Counted from the first letter of the stretch, positions 15,785 to 26,941 are shown. The stretch is 39,853 nt of DNA from Mycobacterium sp. (GCF_008709575.1 NZ_VYIK01000034.1:1-39853), one strand, 5' to 3'. Notes: a model not told the origin generated them from the sequence alone. A program made the numbers and translations.

Positions 15785-16627
15785 ATGACTGGTATCGAGC
15801 AGTTTCGCTACGACGGCAAGCGGGCGCTGGTGGTGGGCGGTGCGACCGGCATGGGGGCAGCGGCGGCCCGGACCGCAGCTGCCCTGGGCGCCGAGGTCGT
15901 GGTGATGGATTACGCACCGGTTGACGCCGATCTCGGCCGCGGCATTGCAGTGGACTTACGCGATCGGGCATCGATCGACAGCGCGATCGACCAGGTGGAC
16001 GGCCCCGTCGACGCTCTGTTCTCGGCCGCCGGGGTTGCCGACGGACCCGACCTGATGCGAATCAATTTCATCGGCCACCGCCATCTCATCGAGCGGCTGC
16101 TCGATGAGGGCCGGTTGCGTCGCGGTTCGGCCATCTGTTTCATTTCCTCGGTTGCCGGCATCGGATGGGAAAGTGACCTGCCGCGACTGCAGGAGTTCCT
16201 GGCCACCCCCGACTTCGACGCCGCGGACGCCTGGGTCAGGGCCCACGAGGCGGAGGGGTTCATCCACTACGGCTTCAGCAAGCAAGCCATCAACGCCTAC
16301 GTCGCGATGCAGGCGTTTCCGTTCCTGGCCAAAGGGGTGCGCATCAACGCCATCTGCCCCGGCCCGACGGACACCCCCCTTGCCCGCGCCAATGCCGACC
16401 TGTGGCTGACGTTCGCGCAGGACTACCGGGACGCCACCGGCTCTGCGGTCCACACCCCCGAGCAGATGGCCAACGTGATGGCGTTTCTCAACAGCGACGC
16501 CGCCGCCGGCGTCAATGGCGCAACCTTGCTGGTGGACTATGGGCACGTCGCGTCATCGCTGACCGGGTCGTTCGCGCCCGGCAAACCGATCATCGACCTG
16601 ATCATGGGCCGGGTGTCACTCACCTGA
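15785..16627 (+). CDS. SDR-family oxidoreductase (hydroxysteroid dehydrogenase-like)
   Basis: A 280-residue short-chain dehydrogenase. The nucleotide-binding loop is GGATGMG, followed by VVVMDYAPVDAD with an Asp that favours NAD; the catalytic residues are Ser in CFISSVAG and HYGFSK (Tyr-x3-Lys). An insert between the Ser and Tyr (LPRLQEFLATPDFDAADAW) and the shortened strand pattern resemble the 3-alpha-hydroxysteroid or coniferyl-alcohol dehydrogenase branch rather than FabG. AGGA-type purines (GAGGATAGGACGG) precede ATG 15785 by a few bases. It stands alone, divergent from htpG, with its own palindromic upstream site. The substrate is unknown; steroid or aromatic alcohols are only suggested by subfamily resemblance. 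Confidence 0.88.
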   Translation: MTGIEQFRYDGKRALVVGGATGMGAAAARTAAALGAEVVVMDYAPVDADLGRGIAVDLRDRASIDSAIDQVDGPVDALFSAAGVADGPDLMRINFIGHRHLIERLLDEGRLRRGSAICFISSVAGIGWESDLPRLQEFLATPDFDAADAWVRAHEAEGFIHYGFSKQAINAYVAMQAFPFLAKGVRINAICPGPTDTPLARANADLWLTFAQDYRDATGSAVHTPEQMANVMAFLNSDAAAGVNGATLLVDYGHVASSLTGSFAPGKPIIDLIMGRVSLT

Positions 16628-16680
16628 CCGGCTTGGTGCAGGCGAAGGTGACGTCGTGAAAACAAGAGTGGAGGTGCCCG

Positions 16681-17106
16681 GTGAACGGCCGATTCGCTAT
16701 CGCGGCGATGGCGGCCGCTTCGGTGCCCATGGCGTTGTGCTCGGGGTGTTTCCTGCGCGCCGAAAGGATCCCCCAAAAAACCGCGCACGTCACCGTCGAC
16801 TACGTCACCCGGACTTCGCATGCGGTCACCTGTAACCAAGTTCAGTGGTTGCTGACCGCTGATGTCAGCCTCGCGCCCGCGCGTGTCCGAGTACTTCTCA
16901 ACCTCGATTCGGGCAAGCCCAAGGTCGAATCGGTCAACATCGACAACTACAACGACTTCACCGGCGTGGCCGACGCAGGAGTCGGCCACGCTACTGCTGT
17001 TTTCGCCGGTAACACCTATACCGTCACCGGCGAGGCCCACGGCTCTCGGCGCACCGACCCCGCGATCACGACGACGGCGCCGTTCACCATCGAGGTGGAC
17101 TGCTGA
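16681..17106 (+). CDS. LpqH-like (19 kDa antigen family) lipoprotein
   Basis: A 141-residue exported protein starting at GTG 16681, with GGAGGT five bases upstream. The N-terminal signal (RFAIAAMAAASVPMALCSGC) ends in a lipobox-like CSGC whose -3 residue is Cys rather than Leu or Val, so lipidation is probable but atypical. The mature part has the features of the mycobacterial LpqH fold: AVTCNQVQWLLTADV, VESVNIDNYNDFTG, AVFAGNTYTVTGEAHG and a terminal FTIEVDC, with Cys residues placed to make one disulfide. LpqH proteins are surface lipoproteins recognised by TLR2; their physiological role is unclear. It lies 53 bp after the SDR gene and converges on tRNA-Leu. Confidence 0.8.
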   Translation: MNGRFAIAAMAAASVPMALCSGCFLRAERIPQKTAHVTVDYVTRTSHAVTCNQVQWLLTADVSLAPARVRVLLNLDSGKPKVESVNIDNYNDFTGVADAGVGHATAVFAGNTYTVTGEAHGSRRTDPAITTTAPFTIEVDC

Positions 17107-17138
17107 GCGACGATGCCCGCCGGGCCACCCGGTGTCGG

Positions 17139-17222
17139 TGCGGGCGGAGGGACTCGAACCCTCAAGCTCTTTCGAGCACGGGCACCTAAAACCCGCGCGG
17201 TTGCCTGTTTCGCCACGCCCGC
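17139..17222 (-). tRNA. tRNA-Leu (anticodon UAG)
   Basis: An 84-nt tRNA. On the minus strand the acceptor arm GCGGGCG (17222-17216) pairs with CGCCCGC (17146-17140), the anticodon stem CGGGT/GCCCG encloses loop TTTAGGT with anticodon TAG (decodes CUA), a long variable arm (TGCTCGAAAGAGC) marks a class II tRNA, and the T-arm reads GAGGG-TTCGAGT-CCCTC. The discriminator base is A. The genome continues CCG, so the 3' CCA must be completed by CCA-adding enzyme. Confidence 0.96.
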
Positions 17223-17232
17223 AAGCCTGCCG

Positions 17233-17238
17233 ATCGTA
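17233..17238 (-). promoter_or_regulatory. Possible -10 box of tRNA-Leu
   Basis: The minus strand reads TACGAT ten bases before the mature 5' end of the tRNA, a good position for a -10 element with a very short leader. No clear -35 is visible at the expected distance. Confidence 0.35.
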
Positions 17239-17289
17239 CCGCTCGCGCGTTAAGAGCGGCGGTGACGCAGCAAGGGGTACCGTCGTAAC

Positions 17290-17670
17290 GTGTCCACTAC
17301 CCGGCGTCGGAGATGGCCGCTTGCAGCGCTGGTTGTCGTTGCTGCCTGCGGTTGCCTGGCCTTGGGCTGGTGGCAGTGGACGAGGTTTCAGTCGGTGTCG
17401 GGCACCTTCCAAAACCTCGGCTACGCGTTGCAGTGGCCGCTGTTCGCCGGATTCTGCGTCTGGGCCTACCGCAAGTTCGTCCGCTACGAGCAAACACCGC
17501 CGGCGCCACGACAGCACCCCGCCATGACGCAGCTCCCGCAAGGGTTGTTGCCCGAGCGGCCCGGTCCGGCAGCGCAGCCGGTCGACGATCCGGCGCTGCG
17601 AGAGTACAACGCCTACCTGGCCCAACTCGCCAAAAACGATGCCGAGGAACAGAACAGGACGATCGCATGA
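17290..17670 (+). CDS. lprD: Conserved mycobacterial lipoprotein LprD
   Basis: A 126-residue membrane-associated protein starting at GTG 17290. RRRRWPLAALVVVAACGCLA gives a charged n-region, hydrophobic core and a lipobox VAAC (an acylated Cys near residue 21), followed by GWWQWTRFQS and a second hydrophobic stretch (GYALQWPLFAGFCVWAYRKF). The C-terminal third is hydrophilic and Pro/Gln-rich. Sequence pattern, length and position before a DUF3817 gene and convergent to rdgB match M. tuberculosis lprD (Rv1343c). Function is unknown; the conserved WWQW and FQNLGYALQWP motifs make this family easy to recognise. TACCGT a few bases upstream could be a -10 of a near-leaderless transcript. Confidence 0.85.
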   Translation: MSTTRRRRWPLAALVVVAACGCLALGWWQWTRFQSVSGTFQNLGYALQWPLFAGFCVWAYRKFVRYEQTPPAPRQHPAMTQLPQGLLPERPGPAAQPVDDPALREYNAYLAQLAKNDAEEQNRTIA

Positions 17671-18026
17671 CCACACCCGAGACACCCGAAGCGCAGCAGG
17701 CGGCGCCCACATCCGCCGAGAAGGTCCGGCACGCGCTGCTGGGGTACCGCGTCATGGCCTGGACGACGGGCATCTGGCTGATCGCGCTGTGCTACGAAAT
17801 CGTGGTCCATTACATCGTCCGGGTGGAGAATCCGCCGACCTGGATCGGTGTGGTGCATGGCTGGGTGTATTTCACGTATCTGCTGTTCACCGCCAATCTG
17901 GCGGTCAAGGTCCGCTGGCCCATCGGCAAGACGATCGCGGTACTGCTGGCCGGCACCGTTCCGCTGCTCGGCATCATCGTCGAGCACTTCCAGACCAAGG
18001 ACATCAAAGCCCGCTTCGCGCTGTAG
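17667..18026 (+). CDS. DUF3817 integral membrane protein
   Basis: A 119-residue protein starting at ATG 17667, which overlaps the lprD stop (ATGA), so the two are coupled. Three membrane helices can be seen: YRVMAWTTGIWLIALCYEI, VVHGWVYFTYLLFTANLAV and KTIAVLLAGTVPLLGIIVEH. This is the DUF3817 pattern, with a short charged tail (FQTKDIKARFAL). It corresponds to M. tuberculosis Rv1342c. DUF3817 proteins are small actinobacterial membrane proteins, and I know of no established activity. Constant linkage to lprD suggests the two products work together in the membrane. Confidence 0.88.
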   Translation: MTTPETPEAQQAAPTSAEKVRHALLGYRVMAWTTGIWLIALCYEIVVHYIVRVENPPTWIGVVHGWVYFTYLLFTANLAVKVRWPIGKTIAVLLAGTVPLLGIIVEHFQTKDIKARFAL

Positions 18027-18072
18027 GCCCGGTAGCCGGCCCCGGTTGTGCGGTTTGATACGGCCGCTCCGG

Positions 18073-18090
18073 CGTGTCGCGTATGACACG
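18073..18090. terminator. Weak hairpin between DUF3817 gene and rdgB
   Basis: CGTGTC (18073-18078) and GACACG (18085-18090) can pair around six bases in the 95-bp gap between convergent genes. Position suits a bidirectional terminator, but the stem is short and there is no U-tract. Confidence 0.25.
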
Positions 18091-18121
18091 GCACACTCGG
18101 CGGGATGCGGGAAGCGGGCCG

Positions 18122-18712
18122 TCAGAGCAGTGCCCGCAGCGCCGGCAGCAGCAAACGCAGCGCCCGGCCGCGATGCGAGACGGCGTCTTTGTCGGCCGGA
18201 CTGAGCTGCGCCGCAGTGCAGGCGAAGCCCTCCGGACGAAACACCGGGTCGTAACCGAATCCGCCGTCACCGCGCGGCTCCCGGGTGATCGTTCCCGGCC
18301 ACTCACCCCGGACCACGACTTCGCCGCCCTGCCACACCAACGCGCACGCCGAGACGAACGTTGCGCCGCGCCGCTCGTCGGGGACGTCGCGCAGCTGGGC
18401 GAGCAGCAGCGCGACGTTGGCGGCGTCGTCACCGTGGGTGCCGGCCCAGCGCGCCGAGAGCACCCCGGGCATGCCGTTCAACGCCGCCACTGCCAAGCCC
18501 GAGTCGTCGGCGATGCACGGCAGATTACTCGCGGCGAAGCCGTCACGGGCCTTGGCCAGCGCGTTGTCCTCGAAAGTCGCGCCGGTCTCCGGTGTCTCCC
18601 CGAAAGCGGGCACCTCGTCCGGCGACACCAGGGTCAGCGCCGCCAGGTGCGCGGCGTCGAGCACCCGCCGCAGTTCGGCCAGCTTCTTGCGGTTGCGGCT
18701 GGCGACGAGCAC
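18122..18712 (-). CDS. rdgB: dITP/XTP pyrophosphatase (RdgB/HAM1 family)
   Basis: A 196-residue house-cleaning nucleotide pyrophosphatase that hydrolyses non-canonical purine triphosphates (dITP, XTP) to monophosphates. Family motifs are SRNRKKLAELRRVL (phosphate-binding N-terminus), TFEDNALAKA, the catalytic ADDSGLAVAAL, ARWAG, GDGGFGYDPVF and SHRGRAL. The start was placed at GTG 18712, giving MLVASRNRKK as in the M. tuberculosis orthologue (Rv1341), five bases after the rphA stop; the open frame continues upstream only as overlap with rphA. It is the last gene of the long minus-strand operon. Pairing with RNase PH is conserved across actinobacteria. Confidence 0.94.
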   Translation of the reverse strand: MLVASRNRKKLAELRRVLDAAHLAALTLVSPDEVPAFGETPETGATFEDNALAKARDGFAASNLPCIADDSGLAVAALNGMPGVLSARWAGTHGDDAANVALLLAQLRDVPDERRGATFVSACALVWQGGEVVVRGEWPGTITREPRGDGGFGYDPVFRPEGFACTAAQLSPADKDAVSHRGRALRLLLPALRALL

Positions 18713-18717
18713 CCGGG

Positions 18718-19497
18718 TCAGCTGCCGAAAGCTTTCTGCGGAGGCGGGCCCTCGGGCAGCACACCCGGATACGGTGCGGCCAGGGCCTCGCGCTGCACGG
18801 CGAACAGCGTGTCGCAGGCACCCAGGGCTGCGTCGAGCAGCTTGTCCAGCGTCGAGCGCGGGAAGGTCGCCCCCTCCCCGGTGCCCTGCACCTCGACCAG
18901 GGTTCCGGTGTCGGTGGCGACGACGTTCATGTCGACCTCGGCGCGAGCGTCCTCCTCGTAGGGCAGGTCCACCCGGATCCGGCCGTCGACCACGCCGACA
19001 CTGACCGCGGCGATCGCGCACGACAGCGGCCGCGGGTCGGACAGCGCGCCCGCTGCCGACAGGTACGTCACCGCATCGGCCAGCGCGACGTAGGCTCCGG
19101 TGATCGCCGCGGTGCGGGTGCCGCCGTCGGCCTGCAACACGTCGCAGTCGATCGCGACGGTGTTCTCCCCCAAGGCCGCCAGGTCGATGGCGGCCCGCAG
19201 CGACCGGCCGATCAGCCGACTTATCTCCTGGGTGCGCCCAGACAGCCGGCCCTTCACCGATTCCCGGTCACCGCGGGTGTGGGTGGCCGCCGGCAGCATC
19301 GCGTATTCGGCGGTGAGCCAACCCGACCCCGACCCCTTGCGCCAGCGTGGCACCCCCTCGATGACGCTGGCCGTACACAAGACCTTGGTGTGGCCGAATT
19401 CAACAAGCACCGAACCCGCCGGATGCGAGGTGAACCCGCGGGTGATGACCACCGGGCGAAGCTCGTCATCGAGGCGACCGTCTTCTCGTCTGGACAC
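18718..19497 (-). CDS. rphA: Ribonuclease PH
   Basis: A 259-residue phosphorolytic 3'-5' exoribonuclease that trims tRNA 3' ends. Conserved blocks: [31 protein letters not shown], the phosphate-binding region [16 protein letters not shown], the catalytic [20 protein letters not shown], and [18 protein letters not shown]. Start GTG 19497 gives MSRREDGRL, and the resulting length equals that of the M. tuberculosis protein; the extra open frame upstream runs into the neighbouring gene. It lies 23 bp after the phosphodiesterase gene and 5 bp before rdgB in one operon. Confidence 0.96.
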   Translation of the reverse strand: MSRREDGRLDDELRPVVITRGFTSHPAGSVLVEFGHTKVLCTASVIEGVPRWRKGSGSGWLTAEYAMLPAATHTRGDRESVKGRLSGRTQEISRLIGRSLRAAIDLAALGENTVAIDCDVLQADGGTRTAAITGAYVALADAVTYLSAAGALSDPRPLSCAIAAVSVGVVDGRIRVDLPYEEDARAEVDMNVVATDTGTLVEVQGTGEGATFPRSTLDKLLDAALGACDTLFAVQREALAAPYPGVLPEGPPPQKAFGS

Positions 19498-19520
19498 ACC
19501 GGCCAGCCTATCGGGGTTGG

Positions 19521-20294
19521 TCAGCCTCGCCCCACGTTGAACGTCTCGCCGCACACCACCGCGTGCACCGGTCCGTCGAACTCCGCCTTCGCCTCGCTGA
19601 TCACGTCCTCGCGCGAGGTCCACGGCGGGATGTGGGTGAGCAGCAGTTCCCGGACCCCGGCGGCAGCGGCGATCCGCCCCGCGTCGGTGCCCGACAGGTG
19701 CAGGTTGCAGGGACGATCGGCAGCGTCGGTCCAGGACGCCTCGCACAGGAAGACGTCGGCGTCGCGGGCCAGCTCGACGAGCGTGTCGCAGATCCCGGTG
19801 TCACCGCTGTAGACGAAGGATGCTCCGCTGGGATCGGTGATCTTCAGGCCGTAGGACTCGGTCGGATGCGCCACCACGCGCGGCACAATGGTCAGCGTGC
19901 CGATCTGCACCGGCTCACCGTCGACCCAGTGGTGGATCTCGAAAATGTCGGTGAAGTCGTCGATCTCGCCTCCGTAGGGCGAGGATGCGGCCCCGAGCCG
20001 CGACCAGGTGTCGCTGGGGCCATACATCACCGCCTTGCCCACCGGGGGCGAGGGATGATAGCGGCGCCATACGAACAGGCCGGGCAGATCCAGGCAGTGG
20101 TCGGCGTGCAGATGCGACAACAGCACCTGCACCGAACCCGGATCGGTGTGGCGCTGCAGTGCCCCGAGCACGCCGCCGCCGAAGTCGACCACCAGCGGCG
20201 GAGTGTCCGGCGCCCGGAGCAGATAACCCGATGCCGGCGAGTCCGGGCCGACGACACTGCCGGAGCAGCCGAGCACGGTTATTCGCACGGTCAC
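19521..20294 (-). CDS. Metallo-beta-lactamase-fold cyclic-nucleotide phosphodiesterase (Rv1339 type)
   Basis: A 257-residue metallo-hydrolase. The metal site HLHADH (in [15 protein letters not shown]) is intact, with further ligands in [18 protein letters not shown] and LLLTHIPPW. The M. tuberculosis orthologue Rv1339 has been reported to be an atypical class II cAMP phosphodiesterase that affects cAMP level and antibiotic tolerance; by similarity this enzyme would do the same. RNase Z-like activity is an older alternative annotation. Two GTG starts are possible, 20294 (MTVRITVLG) and 20288 (MRITVLG); the conserved region begins at [13 protein letters not shown]. It lies between murI and rphA, 61 and 23 bp away. 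Confidence 0.9.
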   Translation of the reverse strand: MTVRITVLGCSGSVVGPDSPASGYLLRAPDTPPLVVDFGGGVLGALQRHTDPGSVQVLLSHLHADHCLDLPGLFVWRRYHPSPPVGKAVMYGPSDTWSRLGAASSPYGGEIDDFTDIFEIHHWVDGEPVQIGTLTIVPRVVAHPTESYGLKITDPSGASFVYSGDTGICDTLVELARDADVFLCEASWTDAADRPCNLHLSGTDAGRIAAAAGVRELLLTHIPPWTSREDVISEAKAEFDGPVHAVVCGETFNVGRG

Positions 20295-20355
20295 TACTGT
20301 GCCATGCCCGCGACCGGCTTGGCGAAAACGTCCCCGCTTTGCCGGGCGCCGGCCC

Positions 20356-21158
20356 TTATCCGGGCAGCCGGTGAACGGGCTGCACCCCGGCGGGCCCCAG
20401 GAACCGCGCCGCCAGCCGGCTGAACGCCTCCGGGTCGCCGGTGGCCTCGAAGATCCTGGTTGCCGGTGGCGCGTCATGGGGGCGCAGCAGGTCCTGCTCG
20501 GTGAGCACCCGCAGCAGTTCCTTGGCGGTCTCTTCGGCGCTGGAGACCAACGTGACGTGCTGGCCCATCGCCAGCTGAATCAACCCGGACAACAGCGGAT
20601 AGTGGGTGCAGCCCAGCACCAGCGTGTCCACGTCGGCGCGCTGCAGGGGCTCAAGGTAGCCTTCGGCCAGCCCGAGCACCTGGCGACCACTGGTGATGCC
20701 GCGCTCGACGAAGTCGACAAACCGCGGGCAGGCCACGGCGGTGATCTCGGTGTCGCGGGCGGCGGCGAACGCGTCCTGGTAGGCGTGCGAGGCGATGGTT
20801 GCCTGAGTGCCGATCACCCCGATGCGGCCGTTGCGGGTCGCGGCGACGGCGCGCCGGACCGCGGGCAGGATCACCTCGACGACCGGCACCTCGTAGCGCT
20901 CCCGGGCGTCACGCAGGCACGCCGCGGACGCCGAGTTGCACGCGATCACCAACGCCTTGACCCCGCGGCCGACGAGGTCGTCGCCGAGAGCCAGGGCGTG
21001 GGAGCGGATCTCGGCGATAGTGAGCGGACCATAGGGGCCGTTGGCGTTGTCGCCGACATAGATGATGTCCTCGTCGGGCAGCTGGTCGATGATCGCGCGA
21101 GCGACCGTCAGTCCTCCCACCCCCGAGTCGAAGATGCCGACCGGGGCCAGCGCTCGGC

Positions 21159-21162
<4 letters not shown>
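20356..21162 (-). CDS. murI: Glutamate racemase
   Basis: A 268-residue racemase making D-glutamate for peptidoglycan. Substrate motifs are [27 protein letters not shown], the first catalytic Cys in VIACNSASA and the second in [20 protein letters not shown] is also typical. Start GTG 21162 overlaps the rhomboid stop by four bases (GTGA) and gives a length near that of M. tuberculosis MurI; the long open frame upstream is only the shadow of the rhomboid gene. The enzyme is essential in mycobacteria and acts in the cytosol. Its coupling to a membrane protease gene is conserved in mycobacteria. Confidence 0.96.
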
Positions 21163-23543
<2,381 letters not shown>

Positions 23544-23604
23544 GTCCCCGGAATCCCTCGGTCATGAACGCTCCTCGTCGTCGCTGTGTTCGCCGTCAGC
23601 GCGG

Positions 23605-24657
23605 TTACCGGAATGCTCCGGGCAACAGGTCCCGGTAGGTGGGTATTCCGGCCACCGCCTCGGCGGCCAGCACACCGACCAGCACGGCCCGGGCCAGACA
23701 GTCCGCCGCCGCCTCCCCCACCTCGGTCAGCAGCGCGGTCTCGGGCGCAAACGCCACCGGGATGTCGGTCGGCGCGGCCACCTCGACGGCGCCGGTGGCC
23801 AGCGCGAACACCATATCGCCGTCCAGCGGGGTATGCGCGGGCCGGATGGTGCGGGCCAGGCCGTCGTGGGCGGCGACGGCGACACGCTGACACCCGGCCG
23901 GGCTCAGCTCGGCGTCGGTGGCGACCACCCCGACCGTGGTGTTGAGCGGGCTCAGCCGGCTTTGCAGCCCCGCCAGGGCGGCGATTTGGTCGGGCGGCGG
24001 GGCAACCAGGCCGAACTCGTCGGCAAGAGAGCCCCACCAGGGCAGGCCGGTGGCCCGGTCGATCACGTCGCCGGCGGAGTTCACCACGACCAGCGCGCCC
24101 ACGGTCACCCCACAGCGCAGCGTCGTCGACGCGGTGCCGACCCCGCCCTTGAGCACGCCCGCACGAGCGCCCACCCCGGCGCCGACCGTGCCCACCGCGA
24201 GCATCCCCCCTTCGGCGCCGACGGCAGCACCGCAGGCGGCGTACCCGAATTCAGCCGTCGGCCGGCAGGCCCAGCCGCCGACCGCCAGGTCGTAAACGAC
24301 CGCGCCCGGCACGATGGGCACCACTCCGGAGTCGATCGCCACACCCCGGCCGCGCTCCTCCAGCCAGTGCATCACGCCGTCGGCCGCCGCCAGTCCGTAG
24401 GCGCTGCCCCCGGCGATCAGCACCGCGTCGACGTAGCGGACGCTGCTGGCCGGGTCGAGCAGGTCGGTCTCCCGGCTGCCGGGCGCCCCGCCGCGGGAGT
24501 CGACGGCGCCGACCGTGTGGGGCGGGGTCAACACCACGGTCACCCCGCTCGCCCAGCCCGTACCCGGCGCGGCGTCGGGATCCAGCCGGTGAAAGTGCCC
24601 CGCGCGGATACCTCCGACGTCGGTGATCGAGTTGCCCGCACCGCCGATCCCGGTCAT
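23605..24657 (-). CDS. P1/S58 family peptidase (DmpA-type aminopeptidase)
   Basis: A 350-residue member of the self-processing DmpA/BapA family (MEROPS S58, Ntn-hydrolase-like fold). Recognisable blocks: ITDVGGIRAGHF, YVDAVLIAGGSAYGLAAADGVM, GGVGTASTTL and TVGALVVVNSAGDVID. By analogy with DmpA the precursor is cut just before the nucleophile, here Thr at about residue 240 in LNTTVGVVATDAELS. The family releases N-terminal amino acids or cleaves beta-peptides; the role of the mycobacterial orthologue (Rv1333) is not established. ATG 24657 overlaps the previous stop by one base (TGATG), so it is coupled to the DUF2017 gene; the longer frame is spurious. Confidence 0.9.
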   Translation of the reverse strand: MTGIGGAGNSITDVGGIRAGHFHRLDPDAAPGTGWASGVTVVLTPPHTVGAVDSRGGAPGSRETDLLDPASSVRYVDAVLIAGGSAYGLAAADGVMHWLEERGRGVAIDSGVVPIVPGAVVYDLAVGGWACRPTAEFGYAACGAAVGAEGGMLAVGTVGAGVGARAGVLKGGVGTASTTLRCGVTVGALVVVNSAGDVIDRATGLPWWGSLADEFGLVAPPPDQIAALAGLQSRLSPLNTTVGVVATDAELSPAGCQRVAVAAHDGLARTIRPAHTPLDGDMVFALATGAVEVAAPTDIPVAFAPETALLTEVGEAAADCLARAVLVGVLAAEAVAGIPTYRDLLPGAFR

Positions 24658-25226
24658 CAGGACCCCCGCAGCGCCAACACCAGGTACTCCTGTACGACCG
24701 TCAGCCACTGGTAGACGTCAAGATGCGGGGCCAGCGGGTGGTCGTCGGGCAGTCGGTCGGGCCCGCCGGGGCGGATGTCGAGCATGGTGCCCAACGCCAG
24801 CCGGACATCGTTGAGGGCCGCGATCCAGGCGTTGGCGGCACCCTCGGTCAGCTCCACCCGGCCGCCGTTATCGGGAACTGTGTCCAGTAGTTGTTGGGCT
24901 GCAACACGTTTGGCCTCGATGATCGTCGGCTCGTGCAGGCTGCGCAGGGCAGCGTTGAGGCTGTCGGCAGCCTGGGAGTTGCCGTCTTCGGGCCGGTAGA
25001 AATCCGGCAGCAGGCGACGCAGCGTCGCGTTGTCGGGTGAGTCGCTGCGGCCGGTCTTGATGCCGGTTATCTCTTCGAGTTCATCGGGCGGCGAGGAAAA
25101 CTCCCGTTCGTTGAGCAGCCCGACCACCGATTCGACCAGAACCCTGAGCAGGGCGGCCTCGTGCGGCGCCAACGCGGACCGCAGACGCAGACCGTGGGCG
25201 GTCTGGACCCGCTTCCATTTGCGCAC
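24657..25226 (-). CDS. DUF2017 protein
   Basis: A 189-residue protein beginning at GTG 25226, 22 bp after clpS. Blocks such as HEAALLRVLVESVVGLLNERE, LRRLLPDFYRP, LTEGAANAWIAALNDVRLALGTML and YQWLTVVQEYLVLAL are characteristic of the actinobacterial DUF2017 family that consistently follows clpS (Rv1332 in M. tuberculosis, sometimes called a putative regulator). It appears entirely helical and lacks a DNA-binding or enzymatic motif that I can see. Its permanent linkage to clpS suggests a part in N-degron or Clp-dependent proteolysis, but this is inference. Confidence 0.87.
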   Translation of the reverse strand: MRKWKRVQTAHGLRLRSALAPHEAALLRVLVESVVGLLNEREFSSPPDELEEITGIKTGRSDSPDNATLRRLLPDFYRPEDGNSQAADSLNAALRSLHEPTIIEAKRVAAQQLLDTVPDNGGRVELTEGAANAWIAALNDVRLALGTMLDIRPGGPDRLPDDHPLAPHLDVYQWLTVVQEYLVLALRGS

Positions 25227-25248
25227 CTCAAAACCTGGATGCCTCGCC

Positions 25249-25551
25249 TCAGCGGTCCTGTTGCAGGGTGGCCCACAACCCGGCGGCGTGCAGCCTGGAC
25301 ACGTCGACTTCCATGGATTCCCGGCTGCCCGACGAGACCACTGCCTTGCCTTCGTTGTGCACTTGCAGCATCAGCTTGGTGGCGTGCGCTTCGCTGTAGC
25401 CGAACAACTTCTGGAAGACATACGTCACGTAGTTCATCAGGTTGACCGGGTCGTCCCACACTATGGTGACCCACGGACCGGCCGTGGCGTCGACCGGATC
25501 GGTGTAACGCCGCTCGGTGGTGTCCGGCTTGGTCGGTGCTGATGCAGCCAT
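25249..25551 (-). CDS. clpS: ATP-dependent Clp protease adaptor ClpS
   Basis: A 100-residue N-degron adaptor that delivers proteins with destabilising N-termini to ClpC-ClpP. The core is clear: [19 protein letters not shown] (N-degron pocket residues), [24 protein letters not shown] and the C-terminal [14 protein letters not shown] 25551 was chosen because its N-terminus and length match M. tuberculosis ClpS; GGAGG lies very close upstream, so a slightly earlier start cannot be excluded. It is the first gene of the eleven-gene minus-strand operon and is divergent from pncB across 67 bp, where the promoters of both must lie. Confidence 0.95.
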   Translation of the reverse strand: MAASAPTKPDTTERRYTDPVDATAGPWVTIVWDDPVNLMNYVTYVFQKLFGYSEAHATKLMLQVHNEGKAVVSSGSRESMEVDVSRLHAAGLWATLQQDR

Positions 25552-25618
25552 GCCTCCCAGGATACCGAGCAGCGGCCGCACACCGTCTCACGCCCGCTCG
25601 AGCCGATACCGTTGGTGT

Positions 25619-26941
25619 GTGGTTGACCCTGCCTGTGCGGCACTGCTGACCGACAAATACGAGTTGACGATGCTCGCGGCGGCCCTGCACGACGGCACTG
25701 CGCACCGGCGGGTCACCTTCGAGCTGTTCGCCCGGCGGCTGCCCGCCGGGCGGCGGTACGGAGTGGTCGCAGGTACCGGCCGATTTCTGGAAGCGTTGTC
25801 GCAGTTCCGGTTCGACGACACCGCGTTGGCATCGCTGAGCGATTTCCTCGACGCGGACACGCTGCGCTACCTCGCCGATTTCCGGTTCCGCGGCGACGTC
25901 GAGGGCTACGCCGAGGGCGAGCTGTACTTCCCCGGGTCGCCGGTGCTTTCGGTGCAGGGCAGCTTTGCCGAATGCGTTGTGCTGGAGACGCTCGCACTGT
26001 CGATCTTCAACCATGACACCGCAGTCGCTTCGGCAGCGGCCCGGATGGTCAGCGCCGCGCGGGGGCGGCCGTTGATCGAGATGGGGTCGCGGCGCACCCA
26101 TGAGCAGGCGGCGGTGGCCGCGGCCCGCGCGGCCTACATCGCCGGCTTCGCCGCATCGTCGAACCTGGAAGCCCGGCGGCGCTACGGCGTCCCGGCCGAA
26201 GGCACCAGCGCACACGCGTTCACCCTGTTGCACACCGGCCCCGACGGGCCGGACGAGACGGCGGCCTTCCGCGCCCAAGCCGAGGCGCTGGGCACCGCCA
26301 CCACGTTGGTGGTGGACACCTATGACGTGAGGACCGGCGTGGCCAACGCGGTCGCAGCCGCGGGCGTCGGGCTCGGCGCGGTGCGCATCGACTCCGGTGA
26401 ACTGGGCGTGCTGGCCCGGCAGGTCCGCGAGCAGCTGGATCGCCTGGGGGCGACCCGAACCCGAATCCTGGTCTCGGGCGATCTCGACGAATTCGCGATC
26501 GCCGCACTGGGCGCCGACCCGGTGGACAGCTACGGCGTCGGCACCTCGCTGGTCACCGGCTCCGGCGCGCCGACCGCGGACCTGGTCTACAAGCTGGTGG
26601 AGGTGAACGGCATCCCGGTGCGCAAGCGCAGCGCCAGTAAGGAGTCCAGCGGGGGCCACAAACAAGCGCTGCGGACGAGTCGCCCGACCGGCGTCATCAC
26701 CGAGGAGATCGTGTATCCCGCCGGCCACCCACCCGAGACCGGCGAGCCGTCCCGGATGTTGACCATCCCGCTGGTGCGCGACGGCCAGCCAGTGGCCGGC
26801 ACCGGCAGGGACGCCCTGGCCGCGGCGCGCGCGCTGGTGGCGTCGGGCTTGCGAAGTCTGCCGTGGGAGGGTCTGATGTTGTCGCACGGCGATCCGGCGA
26901 TTCCCACCACGCAGATCCCGTCACCCGGCGCCAACCGATAA
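25619..26941 (+). CDS. pncB1: Nicotinate phosphoribosyltransferase
   Basis: A 440-residue enzyme of NAD salvage, converting nicotinate, PRPP and ATP to nicotinate mononucleotide. Signature blocks: LLTDKYELTML at the N-terminus, RRYGVVAGTGR, LSIFNHDTAVASAAARM, LIEMGSRRTHE, GTSAHAF, IRIDSGEL and VSGDLDEFAI, and DSYGVGTSLVTG with the PRPP-binding loop nearby. Start GTG 25619 (MVDPACAALLTDKYEL) fits the conserved N-terminus and keeps a 67-bp divergent promoter gap to clpS; the open frame upstream overlaps clpS. By position beside clpS and dinG this is the PncB1-type gene (Rv1330c orthologue). Confidence 0.94.
   Translation: MVDPACAALLTDKYELTMLAAALHDGTAHRRVTFELFARRLPAGRRYGVVAGTGRFLEALSQFRFDDTALASLSDFLDADTLRYLADFRFRGDVEGYAEGELYFPGSPVLSVQGSFAECVVLETLALSIFNHDTAVASAAARMVSAARGRPLIEMGSRRTHEQAAVAAARAAYIAGFAASSNLEARRRYGVPAEGTSAHAFTLLHTGPDGPDETAAFRAQAEALGTATTLVVDTYDVRTGVANAVAAAGVGLGAVRIDSGELGVLARQVREQLDRLGATRTRILVSGDLDEFAIAALGADPVDSYGVGTSLVTGSGAPTADLVYKLVEVNGIPVRKRSASKESSGGHKQALRTSRPTGVITEEIVYPAGHPPETGEPSRMLTIPLVRDGQPVAGTGRDALAAARALVASGLRSLPWEGLMLSHGDPAIPTTQIPSPGANR

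Noticed and set aside
17115..17145. GCCCGC...GCGGGC inverted repeat as a terminator after the LpqH-like gene
   Set aside because: The right arm is the acceptor strand of tRNA-Leu, so the pairing is explained by the tRNA sequence.
25067..26887. 606-codon minus-strand open frame covering clpS, the divergent gap and pncB
   Set aside because: It runs antisense through pncB and in another frame of clpS; low-complexity Arg/Gly/Ala text with no conserved motif.
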